This document shows positions 24,501 to 34,900 of a DNA stretch of 64,000 nucleotides, piece after piece. The notes below the pieces were generated by a model. It did not search any database and was not told where the DNA came from. It saw nothing but the letters and a program-made list of their open reading frames with translations. The stretch is from positions 12,947,501 to 13,011,500 of the forward strand of contig CM034102.1 in NCBI GenBank assembly GCA_019914945.1, given 5' to 3'. A program made the translations under genes and the position numbers. Source of the stretch: Typha latifolia. Its lineage: Eukaryota > Streptophyta > Magnoliopsida > Poales > Typhaceae. Each line of letters begins with the position of its first letter. Position 1 is the first letter of the stretch.

Positions 24501-25598
24501 GCTGTCTCCCACTCTCAACCCCCCCAACTTTACGAAATAAAACCAACGGAAATTTGCATTTAACTACCTGTCTTCTGGACTTATTATATTTAATTTGCAT
24601 TTTAGTACTAAATCTTAAATCGTAGGTTATGGTTGGTAAAGTCTACCTGGTAAAAATAAAAATAAAAATAAAAATAAAAACAGAGGAGTTTTTTACTAAA
24701 GTATTGCTGCAGTAATAACGTATTGCTTTTCTAAATTACGTTACTGTTTAAATTATTTTTCAAATTAGTACAACAGTAAAATTACTGTTCATATAACGAT
24801 TTTTAGTGAATTAATTAATTTCTAATATACTAAATAACTGTTAGACAAATTGGTACAACGGTGAAATTGCTGTTCATATAGCGATTTGTGGTGAATTAAT
24901 TAATTTTTAATATATTGGAAAATTGTTAGATAAATTATTGTTTATTTGACCGTTCTTTTATATAAAAGAAATGATTTTTATATTAAACGCTTGTATGGAA
25001 AGTGATTTATAAACTATTATATAACTAATTTGAGATTAAAATTTGGAGTAGTTATAGTTTTTATTTTACGATTCCCAGGAAATTATTACTTCATTCTATC
25101 TTATAGATATTTTTTATATCTTCGTAGCGATATATTTTATGATCTAAACATATAGTTACGATAATCTAAATTTTTATTTTAGCATATTAAAAAAAGTAAT
25201 TAATTTACTAAGAATCACTGTTTGAGTCAGGTTTGGAATTTTTAAACAGTTTTCTACTTTTTTAAAATAAAAAATTAGTGTAGCAACACTATCAAAATTT
25301 CAAAAACCAGAGCATTTGATATTTCTCATCTTTAGTTAGTTTTCTTTTTTTTTAACATATTTAGTTAGTTAAGTCACCATACAAGCTTACTTTTTTATCT
25401 TAAAAGGACAATCGTAGAGAATTTTGTGATTTAATTGTATTTAATTTATAATAATAGACTGTACATCTTATATATAAATTATATACACTCTATTATAATA
25501 AAATATATATTAAAAATATACACCCAATTATATGCTAAATCGAAAAGCTAAAAATAATTAAATTGCAAAAGCCTCGGATAGTGTGTTACTAAGACGTT
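24501..25598. other. Upstream region of MnmA gene
   Basis: AT-rich. Starts with the MnmA promoter; contains an AAATAA run (about 24652-24680) and a tandem duplication (listed separately). The promoter must lie between 24501 and the start of the composite transposon. No gene is seen. Confidence 0.5.
24765..24936. repeat. Tandem duplication, period about 86 bp
   Basis: Two adjacent copies of GTACAACAGTAAAATTACTG...CATATAACGATTT...GTGAATTAATTAATTT...CTGTTAGACAAAT (the second reads GTACAACGGTGAAATTGCTG and so on), about 80 percent alike by eye. It lies 270-440 bases upstream of the MnmA start codon. Confidence 0.75.
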
Positions 25599-26080
25599 AG
25601 GCGTAAGTATTCTAATTTTTAATATTAGAAGAAGAGAGCTAATACTAGTATAAGCTATTGTAATATTTAGTTCAATATTAGTATAAAGAGTAATAATTAT
25701 ATTTGATATGACGTAAAGTTGATATTAAAGTATTGAATAATAATGAATTTGTATTGTGAATTGATGATGTTTTATACCAAATAACAAAATTACCCTTGAT
25801 TGGCTTATTGTAGTAGTAGTAATATATATATATATATATATATATACCTAAATTATAATATTTTTATTACAATTGCAGACTTAAAATACTTCATATACCT
25901 GCACAGAAAATAAAAAATATTATAGTGAGGAAATAACCCCGCACTTTATGTAAAATAACTATGCACTGCAACGAAATAATCATGCACTATAAAATAATGT
26001 AGAGTTATAAGCCCACACTGTCGAGAAATATAAGCCCACGCAAAATTGGTGAATAAGCACGCATTGTTTTGCACTAGTAG

Positions 26081-26267
26081 TAAATATCTACGCATTCTGC
26101 CGCATTGCTAGTGAATACTCACGTATTTCTTTACACTACGGATAAATATCCATATATTCTGTTGCACTACTAGTATCCACGTATTTCTTTGCATTGTGGG
26201 TAAATATCTACGCATTCTGTCGCACTACTGGTGAATACCCATGTATTTTTCTACACTGTGGATAAAT
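26081..26267. repeat. Tandem repeat, about 62 bp x 3
   Basis: Three successive units built as AAATATCTACGCATTCTG...GCACTACTAGTGAATA...CACGTATTTCTTTGCACT..GGGT. Less regular pieces of the same words (AATAACCCCGCACT, ATAAGCCCACGC) extend from about 25930 to 26430. Confidence 0.7.
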
Positions 26268-26722
26268 AAGTCTGCAATTCATAAAAGGCTGACAAATATT
26301 CAGCATTGAACACTACATAAAATAATTCCGCACTGCATTTGTAAACCCGCACTAACTACCGAAAAAGAAAATGCGAGTATAGTTATAAATTCACACACCA
26401 TAGTATAAATCCTCATTCACAGAAATAAATTCGCACCAAGACATATCTTAAGGATAGAAATAAATCTAAAAAAAAGTTACTCTAATACATGAAAAATATA
26501 ACTATACTTAAAAAAATCAAAAAATAATGGAGATGTGTGCTTAGGTCAACTAAGGCAGCAACAAGTAAAAGGAGCCCAAAATAGAAATCAAAGAAAGAAT
26601 GATCTCCTCCTTCACTTTCTTGATCGAATGTTATTTGTAAATCCTTAATCTTGAAGTAGTGCCTCTTCGCGAAATTCCTCGTCTACCATGTATGGGCACA
26701 GCTTGAAGCTTTTGGAAGTTGG

Positions 26723-27031
26723 GGATTAATAAATTAGTTTTTAAAAGTTGTATGAAATAAGATGAGAGAGAATGTTGAAATAATATACTAGAATAAGGTA
26801 AGATGTTGTTTAGTTACTACACTAGAATAAGGAGGCTTATTCTAGAATAAGCCTATTCCTATTCCATTTTAGCCCTCGTTCACTTGTAGAATAGAAATAG
26901 GCTTCTTCTAGAATAAGCTTTCTTATTCTAGTATAATAACTAAACAATATCTTACCTTATTCTAGTATATTATTTTAACATTCTCTTTCATCTTCTTCTA
27001 TACAATTTTTTAAAACTAATTTATTAATACC
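26723..27031. repeat. Fold-back element with about 142-bp arms
   Basis: The left arm (26723-26865) and the inverted right arm (26890-27031) share GATTAATAAATTAGTTTT, GAGAATGTTGAAATAATATA, CTAGAATAAGGTAAGATGTT and CTTATTCTAGAATAAGCC, with a loop of only about 24 bases. It sits near the middle of the larger element and would form a near-continuous hairpin as RNA or single-stranded DNA. Such structures are typical of MITE or fold-back insertions. Confidence 0.8.
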
Positions 27032-27138
27032 TAGGAATTATTATTTTACCCTTTTGAGCTGACATCACTAATTTAACATATCGGCTACAGTTTGATTTCC
27101 CTGTCTCTCTCCTCTTTCCCTTCTCTAGAAAGGCAGTC

Positions 27139-27291
27139 ATGGCCTCCATCACTGAGCTGAACGGCGAGCTCCCTCAACCTTTGCACACCTCCTCCTCTGA
27201 CGAAGCATTACGACCACGCTTCGTACGCCTCTCCTCCGACGAAGCACTGCGACCACGCTTTGCATGCCTCTCCTCCGACGAAGCAGTATGA
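27139..27291 (+). pseudogene. Mini-ORF with 13-residue repeats inside the transposon
   Basis: An ATG at 27139 opens a 50-codon frame, MASITELNGELPQP, then repeats of the form SSDEALRPRFVRL and SSDEALRPRFACL. A TGA at 27289-27291 interrupts the third unit; without it the same frame would continue through a fourth unit (SFNEALRPRFAHT). GC content is well above the flanking DNA. I recognise no family. It may be a captured gene fragment or a noncoding minisatellite that happens to be in frame. Confidence 0.35.
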
Positions 27292-27350
27292 CCACGCTTC
27301 GCACACCACTCCTTCAACGAAGCACTACGACCACGCTTTGCACACACTTT
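27190..27350. repeat. 39-bp minisatellite, 4 units
   Basis: Four tandem units of CCTCCGACGAAGCACTGCGA-type sequence plus CCACGCTTYGYAYGCCTCT. The period of 39 is a multiple of three, so units stay in frame. Confidence 0.8.
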
Positions 27351-27454
27351 CCTTACAGGAGCACATCTATCTCATTTCTCCGATTAACCAACATTAAATA
27401 TATATGCACAAGAGGGTAAAAATGAAGTAGATTGTGGCGTTATAACCAAGAAGA

Positions 27455-28012
27455 GTGCGGGATTATAACCCTACATACTAGCGCAGTGCAGATTTATAAT
27501 CCCGCATTACCATGCAGTGCGGGGTTCTTACCCCCGCATACCTAAGTCGGGGTTATAACATCGCAAACCAGCATACTGTGGGGTTATGACCTCGCAGCGC
27601 GACAACAAGTCTGCATCTTTCTGCATGAAAAAATTTGACACAATACACTATTTACACAAATTATAATGTACAAATTACCTACGTGAATGTGGCATTTTGT
27701 CTTGCGTTTCTCCATCAATGTGCACCTAATTCAATTGAGAAGACTTCAAAGCAATGTCTTTCAACGTTTTTGTTGTAGATGCAAAAAGAGGTTATGCAAA
27801 CTATAACTTAGAGCCACCATCCTCTTATGGTGGGGCAACATCTCCGCCCTCGCCAAGTAACATCAATAAACATCCAAGTGCGGAGTTATAATCCCGCATA
27901 GTGCAGGGTAACACTCTACACATCGAAGTGCGGGGTAATACCCTTCACATCAAAGTGTGAGGTAATACCCTGCACACCGGAGTGTAGGGTTATAACCCCG
28001 TACTATAAACTC
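27455..28012. repeat. Array of near-palindromic TGCGGGGTTATAACCCCGCA motifs
   Basis: About nine variants of a 20-base near-palindrome, TGCGGGGTTATAACCCCGCA, occur in two clusters, about 27455-27600 and 27878-28010. Examples are GTGCGGGATTATAACCCTAC, GTGCGGAGTTATAATCCCGC and GTGTAGGGTTATAACCCCGT. Half-sites occur in the left part of the element (AATAACCCCGCAC near 25930). They look like subterminal transposase-binding repeats. Function is inferred from position only. Confidence 0.65.
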
Positions 28013-28263
28013 GCACAATGCAGAAAAGTCCATAGTAGAAAGGCCCCATACTATTTACTATTTAACATATAGTCAAAGATATTTTTATTATTGGGTTTAA
28101 GACATCACCAATTCCCAATACAATTTTATTATTTTAATATCAACTTTATATCACATCAAATATAATTATTACAACTTATACTAGTATTGAACTAAACATT
28201 ACAATAGTTTATACTAGTATTAGCCCTCTTCTTCTAATTTTAAAAATTAAAATACTTATACCT

Positions 28264-28909
28264 ATTTCACCCTTATTTTACAAGTGAACTAAGCGAGCGA
28301 AGGCTAAGAATAGAGGGATCGTTTTGGATATAAGCAATAAACAAGAATGAAATGTAATAAGTCCAAAAAAATAAATATAAATCCCCCAAAAGCAGCAAAC
28401 TATCGCTTTATCTTTTATAACTTTTAGAGACTGAGAATATTCTCCGCGTGTTTCTATTAGATGATCTGACAAAAATGAAAATTGCACTCACATTTAAGAC
28501 CAATCACATACATCATCAGAAGAATAAATGGTAATTTAGAAAACGTAAGGATGAGATGCTAATTTGAAACTAATACAAAGATCCTATTTATTCTAATACA
28601 AAATTGGGATATAAATTGGATAAAATGTTAGCAGTCACATATAATACATTGAGTCTGAGTTGGCCTTTGGCCTAAATTAAGCTGGACGTAGCTTAAGAGT
28701 GAAATATAGCAGAAATCATACACATTGCTTTCCCTTATAGAGCCCCAAAATTTCCATTTACTTGTCATTAAATATACAAGCAAGGCTTCAGCTACTGGAT
28801 GAACTTTGCTGTTCACACGTTTATGTTAGTAGAACAGAGAAGTTGAAAGGTGATACATGGTTGTTCGATTGACTCTGGCCAAAGCTCCAGAAAAAGGTGT
28901 ATTTTCCAA
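28264..28909. other. Region between composite transposon and Der stop codon
   Basis: About 650 AT-rich bases, containing the Der 3' UTR and polyadenylation region on the minus strand. No gene is seen; a 62-codon minus frame at 28628-28816 has no recognisable domain. Confidence 0.45.
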
Positions 28910-31900
28910 TCAAGTTGCAAAAACCAGTTTACCAGCAGCTCCAGAATTTTGTGCATTGCCTTCCATAGATTTACCTGAATGAACAAGATGAGAAACTGAT
29001 GATTAGCATGGGATGAGTCGAAATTGATTAAAAAAAAAGTGCAAGAGGAAAGATATTTTAAATAAAATTCATAATCAGCTATGTGGATCATCATATCATT
29101 AATACAATCTATAATTAGCACGATCATCATCATCTTCTTCTTTTTGCCTTTTGACAGTTCAAATTAAAGAGGACAAGTTTTACAATTGGCAGTAAGCCTA
29201 ACGTCAGCCCTTCAATCGTAGGTGTCAAATTCCCATCCAAAGAAAAATTAGATAACAGGTGCCGTAAACTCCATAAGGCTAATTTGCTGCTAGAACAGTC
29301 TACAGTCTACCTGTTTTGGTTGCAATTTTGGCTCATGCAACCCAACAGCAATCTGCCTAAAAGTGCTTGAGACGTAAGTCTAGATAAAGGAGAAAGATGA
29401 AAAGTTTTGATTTAGAGATTTGTTTTTTATCTTTGAAGTACAGATAAGCCAAAGAGAAATGCAGATTAATCCCAACTCTCATATGTAGGATATACTTGCT
29501 CAAATTATAAAGAGCAATACCAAGAAAAGAAAATACAATACAAAGAAAAGAAAATTTTGATGAATTATCACCCCAGAGACCCTTAAATATTTCCTATTTG
29601 ACTTTCAAAATCTTGTTCCACGATTGGAGGAACTCACACCTATAAACTGCTCCAACATAGCCATCTTAACCACTAAGTCTAGTTTATCAATTACTAGTTG
29701 ATAGACTAAGCACAACATTCTTTTTCTTTCTTTTCATTATCTTTAGCCATAAGCTACTTTAGTCTGCACAAAGTGGAAGAACTTGAGAATGAACATCCTT
29801 TGTCTACTATCTGTACATGCAACCTCCTAAATGATAGCTGATACTTGTAACCACCAATAGCATATATTTCAGTTGTTTTATAGTCTGTTACAATTTGGAA
29901 TCCTCTTGAGTGGTTTAAAGTTTCAACAAGGAACTATACTGGCTGGAACTTGTTGTCAATAAGTTGTTGAAAACTAAGGCCAACACTTGCTGAAAACTAA
30001 GTTGAAACCAGCAAGATACGAACTATACCGGCTGGAACTTAATGTAAGTTTTGACCTTTGCTTCAATTCACTATCCCCCCAAATTTTCTAAATGAAACAC
30101 GACCAAAAATTCAAGCCATGTAATTAATACATCAGTCCTTGCGCTCAGTGTTCCTTTGTTGTACTATTATCTTTGTTCTGTGCCAGCAAATGTAGATTGC
30201 AGAAAACCTTAGAGGAATTGATACTATAATTGACCATCTCACCTTCCTTATCTGCTCTTCTTCTACTACGCCATAGAAGACGGATAGGAGTACCAGGAAA
30301 CCCAGCATCAGATCGTAATTGCTTTTCCATATAACGACGATATGTCTCAGGGAAAAGCTTTGCGTCATTGACAAAGAAAACAAAAGTAGGCGGGCAAACA
30401 GCAGCCTGCAAGTGCAAAGATACCAGCTTTTACATATCCATATAAAAGGCATAAGAGACATAAAAAGATTTCTACGGTCATTAAAGTAAAATAATTGTAT
30501 CCTCTTAGTTCAATACAAAGTAAATTCTACATGAACATCTGTCCAGAAACTTTCATATAGTTATTAAGTTATAAATTAGTTAATTGCCTCTCTGAATTAG
30601 CAAGAAGTATAAATATAATTATACATCTTACATTCTTCACTACCAGCAGTAAGCAATAAGGATGTTTTAAAGTAGTTAAGTTTACATATAATAATGAGTC
30701 ATGAGATGAAGTCAGTGACTTCATAGTAGTCTGACAACATTATGGTTTTGATACATCCAGAGAGAAAATAGGAAAATTGCAGAGAAGATATGGATATTAC
30801 AGACAGAAGCAAGTGTTGAAACTTAGAAACTCTTCGCTCTCCCACAGAACAAACTATTCATAAAAAGATGTTCTAAACTTCAATGCATATGACTCCTCCC
30901 AACTCGAGGTCAGATGACACCCTGACAAGGTGCACTGGTACAGTTACCCCTTACCCTCTGTTAATGGAGAGTCTGTTTCCGTGAATCAAGCTTGTGTCAC
31001 AGGGAGCCAGAAAATCTAAGAACATCTTTGGATCACCCTTTTAACTTTCTATAGTAATATACAGATTCAACATGCAAAAAGAGTAAAAAGTGCAACTAGA
31101 ATATGGTCCTACATATTTGTGATTCCCATAGTATAGGGAATTTCATTCAAAATTTATTTCATTAAGTCTGTAATGCTGCATTTTTAATGATTACAGGCTA
31201 CAGCATTTGAATATTTACACACAAAATAATTAATGGGGTCTGTGCAGAACAGAAGTCCTAAAGGAAAATTATTAAGTTACACTAGGGCTTATCTTACCTG
31301 AGTACAATAGTAGACACGGCCTCTCTTCCCACCTCTTGTTCGTGGTGGTGGTTTAAAGGCCAATGCTTCCTGCACCACCTGATTGAGAACAGATGTACCA
31401 AGCCTTCTAGATCTCTCTTTTTCAACCATACTAGCAGCGGCAATAATCCTAAGGATAAAAATCCAGCAACCACAATTACATATCATAATGACAAACTTAT
31501 GAGCAGGGCGATATCACTCTCAGAGAGGCTTACGCGATACAGGAGGTGTATATGTATATCTGAGCAAGGAACCACAATAGCAGTCAAAAAGAAAAGAAGC
31601 CACGTCATTCATATTTTCAGCATAAATGAAATGACCAAGGCAGCAAAGGTATTCCTATTCAGGGCATGAAGCAGATACGATCATATGAAGCGGAACAAAA
31701 AATCATACTGATTACTGAAAAAGGTAAATAAACATGTCAGGTGTCTCCATTGTCATTACTCTTATACAATGATGCTCCCATTGCAATTCAATACCATATT
31801 CTCCCTTAATCATGGAGATCTCCCCATAGTTCACACCTGTGAATGATAATTTCTTACAAGAAGAAGCAAAGTTAACACTTTGCTATCTAAGCACTGCACT

Positions 31901-34900
31901 GTTAGCTCATAAACAAGCAAAATTAAAGAATTTCAAACAATCAAAATCTCCACTTTGGGCATTCTGTCAGAATGAAACTTGGGACTTCTAAAATGTTACC
32001 AATACCGCAATGTAGTTGTCCTCATGAATCTTAATCTTCAGATTTAAGTAAATATATTAGACATTTCCTCCTAATTTATTTCCTATTGCTCTATTTGCTT
32101 CACCTTGCTATTCATCTGATTAATATTGCATTAATATTTGGATCTAAAAAGAGATAAAGTCGAGCTAACATTGCAAATATCTTGCTCGATCAAAAGAGAG
32201 TTCTAACTTCTAAGTTCATATCTTCTTGCTAGATTTAGCTATTCCATAGATAAGATAGACAGTTCTCATGTCACTCTCCTGAATAAAGTTCTCGGCACCT
32301 CAATCTCTTCCTCCATAATATAAACTAGTGATTGCACACATGCTATACACTCAGGCCCATCATCAGTGTCTAGGAAACATTGGATGCTTGTGAAAGCTGA
32401 TCAGCACTTGTCATGCCAGCAGTTTGGTGGCACACATCAAGTGGAAATTATTGGCATCATCATGTATATTCTTTTTATGTATTTGATGATCACCTAGTGG
32501 AGGTCAAACTACAAGCATTTGGTACTTATTTTCCTTTGCAAGGAAAGGTGGTGATTTGGTAAACTTTGCTCCTTACAAGCAGGTTCAAGATCCAATTCAC
32601 TTTCCTTTTCCATTCGAACTCCAAAGTTAGAACAATACAATTTAATAGGCACAGAGATTTAGACTATTTAAGCTTTATCTTGGTGATTTTAGTCTCATAA
32701 TTTTATTAACTAATAAAAAACTTAAAATTAAAGCAGAAAGTACTATTATACAAAAATAAAGAGAGAATAGAAATTGTGATCAGAATCGCAAACACTTAAA
32801 AAACAAAAACAATCTAAAATGATTCAGAAGAATCATTACAGAGAGGTCAGACTTCTCAAAAAATTTCTAGATCAACAGAAAGATTAAAATAAATTCAAGG
32901 AACAAAAGGAATGTACTTTTCAACGCTATGCCCATTTGTTGCAGTTGAGTAAACAATTGGTGCCCAATCAAGCACACGAAGCTTCTCCCTTACATCTTGT
33001 TCATAGTATGTTGTGGTCTGCTGGTTCTTGTTTGGTATTGTATCCCACTTATTTACAACAATAACACACCCTTTTCCTTCTTTCTCAATTCTTTCAGCAA
33101 TTTTGAAATCCTTGGAAACATGAAAACATGGTTAACTTAGATCAGAATGAAAAATTAAAAAAATAGTAGATAACTAATAATATATAGCCAAGTGCAACAA
33201 AACCAAAAGGTAGTAAGTCAAAGCAACAGGTTTTAAAGTTTAAACTAGGATAAAACAGGAAACTGAAATGCCTAAAGACATTTTAGCAATTGACCTAAAT
33301 AAATAGTTTCTTAAATCTAGGAAAATACTTGCAATAATTATTCTGAAGTGTTACTCTTAACTAGGCACTTTGTACAGGTGTCAACAATCCAACTTCTGAA
33401 TACAGCATGTTGGCCTTCATGAATGTAGGCTGTGTCGCTGTGCTATCCCAAAGGGGGGACACCTTGGCCAAAAGTGGACCAATGGATGGTTTATCATTAA
33501 TGGATATTGAATAATGCCCTTAAATACAGACTAATGCTGCATTCAGCATATCTAACAAGTTTTACTTATTGTACAAGTGATGGCGTCATGATCAATAACT
33601 GATGGGACTTCTAGAATAAGTGTCTAAGACTTCAACTTGAACTTCTTTTGCATGTAAGAAAGCTGAAATATAGAGTGAACTATTTAAACTTAATAATGTG
33701 TCATCTATGGGACACCCTAAATATGCCAAGTTCCAAGCTTTCAGCCAGCATCATTGTGGGACTTCAATAACAGATGTCAAGAGATACTATGTCAGAAGTA
33801 CTAAGAAGTGTCAATAGACAACAATTATTCAGAAATCTGAACTGCTGAAGTCCCTAGTAACATATTTCAGTAGTTACATTTTCCTACATACACAGCTATA
33901 TAAAGAAATTGATAGATAGAAAGAGAGATGCACTTGTTCTGTAACGCATGTCAAAGCTTCAATAACAAGAGCCACCACATCTGAACGACGAATTGCGCGA
34001 AATGCTCGATTTACTGATAGAGCCTCAGTTGTGCTACCAGCAGAAGCAACTGCTGCCCTCCGTCGAATGCCAGCAGTGTCAATAAGTTTGTACTTCTGCA
34101 AAACACTGTACAATCAATATACAATTTGAGAGTGCTAGAATATTACCTAAAAAATAACTGAAGTATAAATGCCAAGAAAAAAGGATGTCGGAGAGCAATC
34201 TCAAGCAAAATAATTTCAGAAACAGCAGATAATAATGTCAGTACAGATCATTTTAGACCAAGACAATTATCGTATTTCTATTTGAATAAAATTTATGGTA
34301 TGTTCATTCTATATGTATATTTATCAACAAACACACTCCGACCATAATGGATCTTCAGTTTATCGTATGCAATAATTAAAACTCAGTCCAATAAACATAA
34401 TAGGCTGGTAAGACATATCAACAGACGAGGACTAACAAAGCAAGTAGAAACCACTAGCATATTAAATTGGTAACAGACCTGCCCATTTGGTCCAATAAAT
34501 TCAGTATCAATGGCGTCACGAGTTGTTCCACTAATTGGGCTTACGATAGTTCTGTCCTCTCCAACCAATGCATTCAAAATACTACTTTTTCCAACATTTG
34601 GTCTTCCAACAATGGAAATGGAAGGGATATAGCTTTCTTCTAATTCCTTGCTATCCAAAGCCTGCACGTTCACATGCTTGAATACTTATTAAACCTCAGC
34701 ATATAAAATAAACGCACATACGCATAAGGAGAAAAAAAAAAGTGAGATAATAACAACTGGTTTGAACTTTGAAGAGAGATTTGGTACTTTAGCTTTCCGA
34801 ATGAATGAAATAGATCTACCCAAAGGATATCCTGCAAGGTAGATAGCTGATAATATCTAATTTATTTAATGCAAAGCCTTCTGACAAATCATTTAAGTTC

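Larger units (their letters stand above)
25599..28263. mobile_element. Composite DNA transposon with about 150-170-bp terminal inverted repeats
   Basis: The left end (about 25599-25750: TAAGTATTCTAATTTTTAAT, GAAGAAGAGAGCTAATACTA, TTTAGTTCAATATTAGTATA, AATTATATTTGATATGACGT) returns inverted at the right (about 28263-28110) at roughly 85-90 percent identity by eye. Long inverted ends without a visible transposase suggest a non-autonomous Mutator-like or fold-back type element. Inside, in order: a 62-bp tandem triplet, a 305-bp fold-back, a 39-bp coding-like minisatellite, and a near-palindrome array, each listed separately. No target-site duplication could be fixed; the 9-base flanks differ. 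Confidence 0.7.

Noticed and set aside
28813..29133. Minus-strand ORF of 106 codons at the end of Der
   Set aside because: Only part of it overlaps Der exon 12 and in another frame; the Der frame gives [20 protein letters not shown] and a stop, continuous with exon 11.
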